Assembly: GCF_020860705.1 (NCBI RefSeq)
Contig: NZ_JAJBTT010000049.1
Span: 1,200 to 65,199, forward strand
Reading direction: 5' to 3'
Length of the DNA: 64,000 nt
Source of the DNA: Akkermansia sp.
GTDB lineage: Bacteria; Verrucomicrobiota; Verrucomicrobiia; Verrucomicrobiales; Akkermansiaceae
Shown: positions 44,164 through 53,490 of the stretch, piece by piece
Layout of the letters: every line of letters begins with the position of its first letter
Position numbering within the stretch: position 1 is the first letter of the stretch
The notes under the pieces: model-generated
The model's database searches: none
The model's input: the letters and a program-made list of their open reading frames with translations, nothing else
What the model was told of the DNA's origin: nothing
Translations under genes and position numbers: made by a program

Positions 44164-44272
44164 TTTTCCCCATTTCTTCCCCATTCTCCTATAAACAAAA
44201 ACCGCAATATACTCATTACGAATATATTGCGGTGAAAAATTGATGGCGGACAGGGAGGGATTCGAACCCTCG
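44164..44272. repeat. Left att-like direct repeat (tRNA-Ser 3' end plus terminator)
   Basis: ttttccccatttcttcccca...aaacaaaaaccgcaatatactcattacgaatatattgcgg...atggcggacagggagggattcgaaccctcg repeated at 61387-61495 (constant offset 17223). Confidence 0.93.
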
Positions 44273-44445
44273 AATTATTGAGTATAAGTGGTTAACAGCG
44301 AATTCACTGGGCTGAAAATGGATACTTTGGGGGTAGTATTGTGTAAGTTATTCATCACAAACGCTTATCATTTCTCTGGGGAAATAAAAAACGGAAAAAT
44401 TCCCCCCAGTGAAGGAGGGAATCCGTGCCGTTCTCCGGGATGATC

Positions 44446-45561
44446 CTAGAGGGCTTTAACCTTGTAGTAGTATTTGTGTTTGTCCAGGGTTCGTTTGAGC
44501 GAATCAATCAGATCAGTCCTGTCTGCCGGTATGTACACGGCATCATGGAGACTGATGCAAACGGAATGTTGTTTGCAAAACTCCCGGAGTATATCCTCGT
44601 AGTGGAACAGAGTATGGGGAGATTCCAGATCGTCGATCGCTTTGATGAAGGATTCCATTTCGTCGAAGTAGTCGTCAGTGAGGAATTCCCTCAATTGGTT
44701 TTTGCATCTAGTAATCCACCTGTTTGTTTTGTTGTTTGAAACCAGGGAAAATATCCATGTCAGAAGCTTTTCCTTGATTTCATCCCTCATGCCTTGATCT
44801 GTAGGAAGAAGCGTATTGGTTTTGATCGCTTGAAGCATGTTGACGCATTTTCCATGTGAAGCGAGGCACTGGACAATGGAATTGGTCAGGTCTATTTCCA
44901 CCATGTCGACTCCATAGACATTTTTGAATACATGCTGCCTGATGGACGAAGGCATTTGCGTGAACATGTTGAATACCCGGGGATGCTCGTCATTTTTGCT
45001 GTATGCGTTACGGAAACGCTTATCGGCAATTTCAGAAATGAAGGCCGTCTTGCCTATTGGTTTTCTCTTCCTTGCGTTTTCAATGAGCAGATTGAACGCC
45101 GGCGCATTGATTTCAGCTTTGAATAGGGAACTGGTGTTGTTCTTCTTCAACACATAGGAGGGTACCCATATAGCCTCAATACCAAGATTGGATAACGCTT
45201 CTTCAAATACAGGGGTGATTTTTGCCCTGGTTTTCTTGTTGAGCGAACCATCCTTGATGTTGGCATTGAACAACATCCTATAGAGGTCGTGCTTCACCTT
45301 GTTGACAGGGATGGTGAAGTAGACGTATTTCTTGGAAGGAAGTATTGGAGCCGGTTCTCCGTTCTCTTGGACTAGAGGTAGGGCGTTCAACAAGTTCTCG
45401 GAGTCTACTTGTTTCATGTCTTTTTTGAGCATCCCAATTTTCTCGGCCATCTGTTTGGCCTTGATGAGATTGGAGTTGTTGATAATAATTTTAACAACGC
45501 GTGTATTGGTTGTTCCAATTTTTGTTTGAACTTGAGTATGTTTTATTTTTTTCATACCCAT
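44446..45561 (-). CDS. Putative polymerase-like (A-family/single-subunit palm-type) protein of mobile element, unknown function
   Basis: Motif A-like VYGVDMVEIDLTNS, motif B-like GMRDEIKEKLLTWIFSLV, motif C-like VCISLHDAVYIP in that order. Confidence 0.4.
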   Translation of the reverse strand: MGMKKIKHTQVQTKIGTTNTRVVKIIINNSNLIKAKQMAEKIGMLKKDMKQVDSENLLNALPLVQENGEPAPILPSKKYVYFTIPVNKVKHDLYRMLFNANIKDGSLNKKTRAKITPVFEEALSNLGIEAIWVPSYVLKKNNTSSLFKAEINAPAFNLLIENARKRKPIGKTAFISEIADKRFRNAYSKNDEHPRVFNMFTQMPSSIRQHVFKNVYGVDMVEIDLTNSIVQCLASHGKCVNMLQAIKTNTLLPTDQGMRDEIKEKLLTWIFSLVSNNKTNRWITRCKNQLREFLTDDYFDEMESFIKAIDDLESPHTLFHYEDILREFCKQHSVCISLHDAVYIPADRTDLIDSLKRTLDKHKYYYKVKAL

Positions 45562-45660
45562 GTAGCTTTAGGAAATTCTCAATTTCCCTAAGTACACGTT
45601 TATTATAGAAATATTATGTTATCATAAATCACCTATTATAAGCATATAATAGTATTTTTA

Positions 45661-46674
45661 TTGATTATTTCTTCTGTTCTCCGTATGGTTGTCCACAGAA
45701 AAATGAGGAAAAGGAAACGTCCATTTGTCCCGGCGGATATTCAGGACACCAGAAAACTGACTGCGGAAGAACGGGAAAAACTCCGCAGGAAAGCAGTATT
45801 GCTCTATAAGAGGGAAAATTCTGTTCCAACCATTTCAAAGAAGCTGGGAATACGTCCTGCGACTATCTACCGATGGATCGATAATTACCTGAACGAAGGA
45901 CCTATCAAATACAGGGAGAATAAGAGGGGTAGGCGTCCTCTTGATCCGTCCAAGCTCTCCACCTGGCAGAAATGGGTAAGGAAACAGAGAGCATCATACC
46001 AAGGACCAGGAAAATGGGTTCCTGATCTTCCCGATCATTTGGATCTGTACAAGGGTAAGGAATTCCTAGAATGGTGCCGGGTTGGAAAAACCTACAAACT
46101 CATCTACCTGCTTGACGTAAGACAGCAATTAGAAAAATTAAGCATCGGGGAGGATGATGCAACCAAACTCTCAGAGTGTTCCTTTCTTTGGAATCAATAC
46201 ATAGGTTTTCAGTTCGAAAACACAGGAATAGGATGGGAGAGGTATTGCCTGTTTCTTTTAGGAGGAGAGTATGGAACTTCCAAAAAGAAATTCATTCGGG
46301 GCTATTGCGATGCCACTATTCTTGAAAATCTGTCGTCAGATGCCTTATGGATTTACAATGAATACTCTGAAAATCCCGTCAAGAAATCAGAACTTTTCAG
46401 TAATGTCACTTTATACAGGAGCAAAGAATTCTTTGAATGGTGTTCTAAACTGACGGAAGAAGACAGACATATTTATTACTTTCAGATCAGGCGGAAACTG
46501 GATGAATTGAGAATCAAGGAAAATGACCCGATTCCACTGCAGGACAGGGATTTTATAAAAAGTCAGTACTTTAAATCTAGCCGCAACAACACTGGATGGA
46601 TGAAGTACTGCATGTTTCTGCTGGGAAAACCATTCGAATTCGGTAGTAAAAAAATCTGGTACAAGGAAATTTAA
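45661..46674 (+). CDS. HTH protein (IS630/helix-turn-helix-23-like N-terminus) with internally duplicated C-terminal domain
   Basis: KAVLLYKRENSVPTISKKLGIRPATIYRWIDNYLNEG; two LY+.KEF.EWC...F/LLG repeats; start may be later (ATG 45685 or 45703). Confidence 0.65.
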   Translation: MIISSVLRMVVHRKMRKRKRPFVPADIQDTRKLTAEEREKLRRKAVLLYKRENSVPTISKKLGIRPATIYRWIDNYLNEGPIKYRENKRGRRPLDPSKLSTWQKWVRKQRASYQGPGKWVPDLPDHLDLYKGKEFLEWCRVGKTYKLIYLLDVRQQLEKLSIGEDDATKLSECSFLWNQYIGFQFENTGIGWERYCLFLLGGEYGTSKKKFIRGYCDATILENLSSDALWIYNEYSENPVKKSELFSNVTLYRSKEFFEWCSKLTEEDRHIYYFQIRRKLDELRIKENDPIPLQDRDFIKSQYFKSSRNNTGWMKYCMFLLGKPFEFGSKKIWYKEI

Positions 46675-46694
46675 TTATCAATGCATTTGAAGAC

Positions 46695-46787
46695 ATACAG
46701 ACAATTCCCGAATATCCGTCTGGTATTATAACAAGGGGAGCATTCTGCTAATTCTTACAAATGATTCTGGAGAATTATTCGGAATAA
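46695..46787 (+). repeat. Noncoding repeat B, copy 1
   Basis: cagacaattcccgaatatccgtctggtattataacaaggggagcattctgctaattctta..gattctggagaattattcggaata; matches 47536-47628. Confidence 0.7.
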
Positions 46788-47133
46788 GTCAGTTACTGTC
46801 TTCTTCTGCTTCTTTGGGCTAAAAACAAGCCTCTGTTTTCATAATATGCTGATAACAATTCCATGATACAAAAAATGGTCTCATACAATGTATATATAAA
46901 ATAATGGAGAGAGGATCTTTTTACCCGTATACCTGATACATATCCCAAGGAATTTGCCCATGACGGAGCCTGGTTTATCCCATACGGCTTTGGGAACATA
47001 TACTCCAAGACAGCTGTCCAGGGCATGTTTTTTACATAAAATGGATATGGAGAGAATGGGAGACAGTGTTTTGAGAAAATTGCTCGGAGTAATAAAGACT
47101 GATAAAAACCGAATCAGACTACCATGACTTCAA

Positions 47134-47493
47134 TCAAGAAAGGAGCGATTGAGTTACAAAAGAAAACAACATCTTTACTGTATCAAAAGTTATATCAATT
47201 CCTTTATTTACTGCTGTTTCTTTCATTTTTTCCCAAATTTGAGGTTTTCTCATTGAGTCTAATAAATCATGACCTTCCATTGTCAGATTTTGTATCATTA
47301 CTGTTGCTACACCCGATTCATATTGGCCTAAAGTTTTAATAAGCTTCCCTTCCATATAGCCGGATTCAATGAGAAGCTTAGCATTGTATTTTATATTTTC
47401 TTCATCATATTTTGATAAATTCGACTCAATTTCCGGTGAGTTTTTTTCGATTTGCATTAATAGAAGCCTGATTATGTCCCAATTTCTTTCCAT
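47134..47493 (-). CDS. DUF2513-family protein
   Basis: MERNWDIIRLLLMQIEKN ... NLTMEGHDLLDSMRKPQIWEKMKE. Confidence 0.8.
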   Translation of the reverse strand: MERNWDIIRLLLMQIEKNSPEIESNLSKYDEENIKYNAKLLIESGYMEGKLIKTLGQYESGVATVMIQNLTMEGHDLLDSMRKPQIWEKMKETAVNKGIDITFDTVKMLFSFVTQSLLS

Positions 47494-47535
47494 GATTTTC
47501 TGATCATAAATCTTTTGAGAAGAAAGACAAGGAGA

Positions 47536-47628
47536 TTACAGACAATTTCCGAGTATCCTTCCGGTATCTTAGCAAGCGAAGCATTCCGCTATTTTTTATA
47601 AGCGACTACAGGGAATTATTCTGAATAT
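47536..47628 (+). repeat. Noncoding repeat B, copy 2
   Basis: cagacaatttccgagtatccttccggtatcttagcaagcgaagcattccgctatt...gggaattattctgaat. Confidence 0.7.
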
Positions 47629-47820
47629 ATATCCAAGGGAATTTACTCATAAGACCTCATGGATTGCCCTATATGGATTTGATAGGAATAGGCCAAGTGA
47701 GCCCACTGGGAGAAATTGAACCTGGATTCATTCCATTATTCAAATAGCTCAATGGGCATGTATTGCGTAATACAGTTTCAGGGAGACTGCCGGGCATCAT
47801 CCATGTAAAATTGTCCCATT

Positions 47821-48096
47821 ATGATTTTGGCGACAAAGATTCATTTCCAGTACGGCTGTCCAGCTCATCCCAGTGAACAGGACATTCAATCCATTTATCT
47901 GTCAGGAGAAGAATTGGAAGGTTTTTATCTCAAGGAACAAGTGTACGACATGATTCTCCAAGGAGAAATTATCAGGGTCAACATTTACCCTTATCCCATA
48001 TTGGAGGAAATGACGAGTTCCAAGGGAGAGAAGTATGTAAGATCCATGCCTAACGAGAGTCGACATGACAATCTGCTCAATTTGCCCCGGGCGTAA
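47821..48096 (+). CDS. DUF3892-like small protein
   Basis: C-terminal KYVRSMPNESRHDNLLNLPRA. Confidence 0.6.
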   Translation: MILATKIHFQYGCPAHPSEQDIQSIYLSGEELEGFYLKEQVYDMILQGEIIRVNIYPYPILEEMTSSKGEKYVRSMPNESRHDNLLNLPRA

Positions 48097-48139
48097 ATCC
48101 CGTCAATTTTCATATTGAGAGGATTGGAACATAGGATTT

Positions 48140-49363
48140 TTACATGAACTCTTTTCCTTCGGCAATATTCAACAAACTGGGAAAACAGTAAATGCTGGCT
48201 TTTCTGCCGGAGCCTTCCCTGATTGTTTTCAGAATATTATTTTCCTTGAGTTTCCGGCATAGTTGATGTGCCGTAGGTACGGCAATGCCAAGCTTCTGGA
48301 TCAGGTAATTAACCTGAAAAATAGGACGATTGAATATGGCATCCGTCAAAAGAGAACTGTTAGGTGATTTCGTGATCTCAACAATAGTTTTTTTAGTCTC
48401 TTCATACAAGGCCATGATCAGCTTGGTTTTGTCTATGTTGAATTTGGCCTGGGATGTAATCGCTTTTAAGAAAAAGGAGATCCATGGCGTCCAGTTGCCG
48501 GAGGAAGAGATACTTTTCAGCGAGGCGTAATAGGATTCCCGGTTTTTCTCCAGATAGGCGGAAAGATAGAACATAGGTGCCGAAAGGGCTTTCTTCTGAT
48601 ACAAATACAAAGGAATCAATAAACGGCCAATACGGCCATTTCCATCATTGAAAGGGTGGAGAATTTCAAATTGGGCGTGGACGATGGCTGTTTGGACAAG
48701 AGGATCCTTTTCATCGAATGAAAGGTAATTTTCCCATTCTATTAATGCATTTTCCAGAACATGAGGAGCGGGAGGAACAAATGATGCTTCTTCCATTTTG
48801 CATCCTTTAGAGCCTATCCAGTTTTGGGTTGTCCTAAAGTACCCCGGATGTTTGTCCTGTCCCCTTACGCTATCCATCAATATTGCATGCAATTGCCTAA
48901 TAAAACCTAGGCGGACGGAAGCCGAGGAAAGATGTTCGGATGCAAGGGTAAGCGCTTTCCGGTAATTTTTAATCTCCTGAATGTCCGTTTCCTTTCCCAA
49001 GTCGTATGCTTGCCCTGCTTCATGTTCTAAAACCTCTTCGATAGTTGCCTGTGTTCCTTCAATCCGGGAAGAAAGAACCGCTTCCTCATTTGTCAGGGGA
49101 GAAAGCAATATACCGGGATTAATGATCCCTTGCAGAAGCCCGTCATATCTGGCCAAGGCGGCATTTGCCTGACCGACATCCGATATGATATCTTCATAGT
49201 TGATGTTTTCAAGAGGAAGGTGTTCAGGGATATATGGGATCATATTGTGAATGGAGATAGTATGGTTCTTGATTTTGATTATGTCAATTCGCGTTTCGGT
49301 ATAGACAAGAGATTTTGTGTGTATTGTGCGATAGTCAAACAGGGTGATTTCCATTGTAACCAT
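48140..49363 (-). CDS. Fic/DOC-family protein with N-terminal inhibitory-type motif (start may be 49243)
   Basis: HPFNDGNGRIGRLLIPLYLY (Fic motif); AVLSSRIEGTQ (inhibitory SxxxEG-type); winged-helix-like C-terminus. Confidence 0.92.
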   Translation of the reverse strand: MVTMEITLFDYRTIHTKSLVYTETRIDIIKIKNHTISIHNMIPYIPEHLPLENINYEDIISDVGQANAALARYDGLLQGIINPGILLSPLTNEEAVLSSRIEGTQATIEEVLEHEAGQAYDLGKETDIQEIKNYRKALTLASEHLSSASVRLGFIRQLHAILMDSVRGQDKHPGYFRTTQNWIGSKGCKMEEASFVPPAPHVLENALIEWENYLSFDEKDPLVQTAIVHAQFEILHPFNDGNGRIGRLLIPLYLYQKKALSAPMFYLSAYLEKNRESYYASLKSISSSGNWTPWISFFLKAITSQAKFNIDKTKLIMALYEETKKTIVEITKSPNSSLLTDAIFNRPIFQVNYLIQKLGIAVPTAHQLCRKLKENNILKTIREGSGRKASIYCFPSLLNIAEGKEFM

Positions 49364-49378
49364 CCATGGGGAGTCCGG

Positions 49379-50524
49379 TTAATCCAGATTGAGTGAATCA
49401 ACGTATTCGGGAGTCAGTTTCCAATAGAGTTCCGCATCCTTCTTCCTGGTCGGCTTGTAGTAGTGTTTTCGGATCATCTGGATGCTGTTCCCCATTTCAT
49501 CCGCCACACTTGCCATGTTTCCAAAGCAGGTAACCTTGTAGGTACAGTAACTGTGCCGGTATCCGTTCTGCCTGGCTTCGACGTATTCGGGGATTGTTCT
49601 TCTGAAGGCGTCGTAGATGCGGTCTACATGTTTTTTGCATCGTCCAAAGTCAAAGACAAGGCCGTTGGAACGTTCGCATGTAAGAAGCCATTTTTTGGCA
49701 ACGCTGTGGAGATGGACAATACGGCGTCCTGTTTTTCCTCCTGACAAGTAGAAGTCTCCGTCCTCATCGGGATTGCTCAAGTCGAGTTCTTTCCATTCAA
49801 TATACTCAAATTCGGACAGTCTTACTCCGCAGAACATGGCGATGACCAGGGGAGCGAGCATTCTGTTCTGATGAGTTTTGGTATAATGGAGGATTTGAAC
49901 GGCTTCATCGACGGAATAAATGCCGGGTTCTGGGCGTACAGACTTGGGGCATTTAATGTTGGTCATGTCGATTTCACACCATTTGAAGAACGAGATGACG
50001 GCCGCCCTGTAATGCTGGCGTGTCTTTTCGGCTATATCCAATCCATAGAGCCATTTTTCTACTTCATCCTTCTGGATGGCGCTGACGATTTTCTTTCCAA
50101 ATACTTCCTTGAAGACATTGACTCTTGAAAGTGTGAGGCGGATGTTTTCCCTATTGGAGGCTGTCAGGAGCTTGTGCTTTTTCCATTCCTTGAAGAGATC
50201 TTTGACCACCCTGCTTTGCTTGGGATGGGCGACGAAGCTCATGTATCTTCTGATGAATTCCGCCAGTGAGATGGAAGGATTGGTTTTGTAGAAGCGGTCG
50301 ATCATGATCCTGTCTTCGGGATCGATGACCGTTTCTTCTACTAATCCGGTTTGAGAAAGTTCTTCCTCGAGAAGCCGGCATTTTTCCAGTCCTTCCTTCC
50401 TGTCCTTGACTCGGCATTTGTTATTCTTGGTGGAACCGTCGGGATTGATGGTGTTCCAGTAGACGCGGAATCTCCCGTCGTTCTCCTGAACCAGTCTGCA
50501 TAATTTGAACTTCTTCGCTGCCAT
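49379..50524 (-). CDS. Tyrosine-type site-specific recombinase/integrase
   Basis: MFCGVRLSEFEYIEWKELDLS; NGYRHSYCTYKV; MIRKHYYKPTRKKDAELYWKLTPEY. Confidence 0.92.
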   Translation of the reverse strand: MAAKKFKLCRLVQENDGRFRVYWNTINPDGSTKNNKCRVKDRKEGLEKCRLLEEELSQTGLVEETVIDPEDRIMIDRFYKTNPSISLAEFIRRYMSFVAHPKQSRVVKDLFKEWKKHKLLTASNRENIRLTLSRVNVFKEVFGKKIVSAIQKDEVEKWLYGLDIAEKTRQHYRAAVISFFKWCEIDMTNIKCPKSVRPEPGIYSVDEAVQILHYTKTHQNRMLAPLVIAMFCGVRLSEFEYIEWKELDLSNPDEDGDFYLSGGKTGRRIVHLHSVAKKWLLTCERSNGLVFDFGRCKKHVDRIYDAFRRTIPEYVEARQNGYRHSYCTYKVTCFGNMASVADEMGNSIQMIRKHYYKPTRKKDAELYWKLTPEYVDSLNLD

Positions 50525-50641
50525 GTATGAGTTAATTATACCGTGGAAACAGGAGTTCGTACGCGGTAAAACTCAATCGAAATCAGTTTTTTTTCGACAA
50601 TAGAGATAAATTGTCTCTATACTGGAATAACATAATCCAAA

Positions 50642-51253
50642 ATGGCAATGAAACTCGCAGAAGTAGAAATATTACCACTATACGATAAGGATAAAAATGT
50701 GTTGAAGGCAACTTTGAAAATAGCAATTTTCAATAATAAAATTGGTATATTTTTCGAATCAAATGGAGGGAGTAAAGGGGAAGAATCAAACCCTCATTAT
50801 AATGATGCTATAAACCATATATTAAAAATTTTAAATGAAATGGGAATAACTCAAATAACTGCGTACCATGCACCTTATATGAAATTGAAGAATGTGTTCA
50901 TAAAAGACGAAAATATAGGAAGTATTAATCACAAGATCATATCTTCAAAATTACAAAATGCTGGAGGCCCTCCAAATGGACCTATATATATTACTTCAAA
51001 TGATGAAGAATCTATAAAAAAGGGTGATTTAAAGAAATTGAGCGAAGAAGTATTACTACAAGAATATTTAAAAAAAGGCACTAGATCATTTGGATATAGA
51101 AACCCAGTTGAAACATTAGATGAATCTGAAGAAGAAACAGAAAAAAATCATTCGTTTTTGATTGTTGTTGTAGGAATAGTATCTGTACTCCTCGGAGGAT
51201 ATTTTTTATATAGACATTTAAAAAAAGTAACTCATCCAAATAATGACAATTAG
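50642..51253 (+). CDS. Unknown protein with C-terminal TM anchor
   Basis: 203-aa ORF divergent from integrase; ends FLIVVVGIVSVLLGGYFLYRHLKK. Confidence 0.55.
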   Translation: MAMKLAEVEILPLYDKDKNVLKATLKIAIFNNKIGIFFESNGGSKGEESNPHYNDAINHILKILNEMGITQITAYHAPYMKLKNVFIKDENIGSINHKIISSKLQNAGGPPNGPIYITSNDEESIKKGDLKKLSEEVLLQEYLKKGTRSFGYRNPVETLDESEEETEKNHSFLIVVVGIVSVLLGGYFLYRHLKKVTHPNNDN

Positions 51254-51682
51254 GCAAACTGAGTAAAAGACACAAGATAGGATCCAAATACCAATATTCT
51301 TCCAGTTCAAGTCTCCGCCGTCAGTTCCTATGGTGTTTCCTCTGCCCAAAAATTGATACAATCGGTAGGCGTCTCCTATTTTGACCAAACATCCCAACAG
51401 GAGGTAAAAGAGAATGCTTTTCGATGAACCGGCTTTAGCTGGCTTGCCATCCGTATAGCGATGGGTGGATAGCGTGTTTCCTTGGTGGTCGCAAATGTGG
51501 ATCGCGTTTCCTTTGAGTATGGAAACAGCCTCAGAAGAAAATCCCAACAGTTTTCCTTTCTGAGTGAACAGGATTTGTCCTTCAGGAGATATTACGCGGA
51601 CATGTGTTCCTTGTTGGTATGCAGCTCCGATCATGAACCCATCATGTCGAGAAAGATGAGTTTTGTACGCGATAAAACGCAA
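51218..51682 (-). CDS. Small membrane protein, unknown function
   Basis: 154-aa ORF with two C-terminal hydrophobic segments; overlaps the 3' end of 50642-51253. Confidence 0.5.
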   Translation of the reverse strand: MRFIAYKTHLSRHDGFMIGAAYQQGTHVRVISPEGQILFTQKGKLLGFSSEAVSILKGNAIHICDHQGNTLSTHRYTDGKPAKAGSSKSILFYLLLGCLVKIGDAYRLYQFLGRGNTIGTDGGDLNWKNIGIWILSCVFYSVCLIVIIWMSYFF

Positions 51683-51767
51683 TGATAGTTAATTATTTTC
51701 GCCGCAATTTCATAACGACTTAATGAAAATGTTCAAGACTGGGGAGGAAGGATAACTTTACGCGTTT

Positions 51768-52160
51768 TCAAGGAATGAGGAAATCCGATTGTCCATTGAT
51801 AAGGGAGGAAATGGCCTGCGCCACCATGTCTCCCAGGGATATTCCCTGCTGGGACGCCTTGGCTTCAAGCTGGCTGTAAAGTTCAGGGGAAAGTTTAACC
51901 GTTAGGGACAAGGAGGCGTCTACCTGAATACCGGGAATGGAACTGGGAGATGATGTCGGTTGAACGGTTGACATTTGGTCCATGACCCGTTCAATCAACT
52001 GCTGCTTCAATGGGGGAATCGCCTTCTGGGACATCCAGTTGCGGAAAGTAATTTCAGATATTCCGCATTGGTCAGCCATCCATTTGTAATCAAGATTTCG
52101 CTCTTTGAGCCATCGCTTGACTCCAATCTTGAATACGGATTGATCCTCCACATGCTTCAT
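51768..52160 (-). CDS. HTH + RHH-like DNA-binding protein, copy 1
   Basis: LDYKWMADQCGISEITFRNWMSQKAIP; C-terminal LTVKLSPELYSQLEAKASQQGISLGDMVAQAISSLI. Confidence 0.7.
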   Translation of the reverse strand: MKHVEDQSVFKIGVKRWLKERNLDYKWMADQCGISEITFRNWMSQKAIPPLKQQLIERVMDQMSTVQPTSSPSSIPGIQVDASLSLTVKLSPELYSQLEAKASQQGISLGDMVAQAISSLINGQSDFLIP

Positions 52161-52232
52161 GCGAGAGAGTTTATCACCGTTTGGGTAGAAAACAAGGCAA
52201 CAAGCATCTCTATTGGAGACATACTCCCAGTA

Positions 52233-52604
52233 TCAAAGGAGGGAATGAAGATAACGGGCAACCAATTCTTCAAGGGAACAACCAGACTCCAGGGCTTTCC
52301 GGGAAAGTTTGGCCTGATCGTCCAGGGACAATTTGAACTTGAGGCCGTCCTCCCTGTTTCCTTCAAGAAAAGTCACCGTCTGTTTGGAAGATTCAACCAT
52401 TGTCTTGAGACAATGGGAAAACCTCTCAGGGATACCTTTTTGAGATACCCATTGGCGTACGGTACGCTCTGAAACCCCACAGGCAGACGCAATGAAAGAA
52501 TAGCTCAAATCATTGTTCATCATCCATTTTTCAAATCCTTTCACAGACTGAACACCTGTTCCACGCGTCTTCATGAGGTCACTATGCCACAAAACCATCC
52601 CCAA
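52233..52604 (-). CDS. HTH + RHH-like DNA-binding protein, copy 2
   Basis: LSYSFIASACGVSERTVRQWVSQKGIP; C-terminal LKFKLSLDDQAKLSRKALESGCSLEELVARYLHSLL. Confidence 0.7.
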   Translation of the reverse strand: MGMVLWHSDLMKTRGTGVQSVKGFEKWMMNNDLSYSFIASACGVSERTVRQWVSQKGIPERFSHCLKTMVESSKQTVTFLEGNREDGLKFKLSLDDQAKLSRKALESGCSLEELVARYLHSLL

Positions 52605-52766
52605 GTAAATTATCTTTTAGAGATATTTATGGTTTACAAAAATATCTTATGGAGATAATATGGAATCAGCAGCTGAGAAAATCTCTCGTAGCCATTCTTC
52701 GTGTAAAATCCCGTATAGAGACGCTCCGACCGGCTGCGCCAACAACAACCTAATTAACGAACCATC

Positions 52767-53465
52767 ATGAAACCATCTATCATCACATGCGCTTTAGTGA
52801 TCTCTACGATAACCCCCTTGTTTTTGGGATCCTGTTCCAGCATGTCCGGACTCGCCAAGTTAGCAGGAGCCAATGTGGATTCCCTGCCCGGTGTTAATGA
52901 CTTGACGGCGGATCAAAAAAAACTGACCGCCAAACATTCAAAGGCGACGATCATGCTGCTGGAGTCTCAGCAACAGGCTTTAAATGCCCTCGGGAACCGA
53001 AAAGATGCCGCTAAAATTGAAGCTCAGATCAATAACCTGAAATCCAATCCCAACGACAGCTCTGCTTTGACCTCCATCATGGAATCCATGCCGGGACGGC
53101 AGGAAATGATCAACAAAAAAGCCGCTGAACTTCAAAGCAAGAATGAGCTGAAGCTTGACCTTTGGACGCAAAGTTGCCAAACCTTGAATAAGGCGTTGAT
53201 TGAAGAAGGCAAGCTGGCAGCCTCCAACACGGAACTTGGTCTCAAGTTAATTAAACTGATGAAGAGCGCCAATTCCACGCAAAAGGCTATCTTGGCCACC
53301 CAATTTCGTCCGATTGTCTACTTTGTAACCTCCCTGCCTAAAGATTACAAGTTGATGAAAGACGCGACCGCCTTGCAGGATGAGGTAAATAAGAAGTTGG
53401 AAATCAAGCTGCCGTTGATGAAAACCGTCCCGTCCTCTCTGCCGTCCATGGACTTCTCTTTCTGA
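52767..53465 (+). CDS. Lipoprotein, unknown function (envelope operon gene 1)
   Basis: Lipobox FLGSCSS; helical remainder. Confidence 0.7.
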   Translation: MKPSIITCALVISTITPLFLGSCSSMSGLAKLAGANVDSLPGVNDLTADQKKLTAKHSKATIMLLESQQQALNALGNRKDAAKIEAQINNLKSNPNDSSALTSIMESMPGRQEMINKKAAELQSKNELKLDLWTQSCQTLNKALIEEGKLAASNTELGLKLIKLMKSANSTQKAILATQFRPIVYFVTSLPKDYKLMKDATALQDEVNKKLEIKLPLMKTVPSSLPSMDFSF

Positions 53466-53490
53466 GTATAGCGAAAATAATACATATTCA

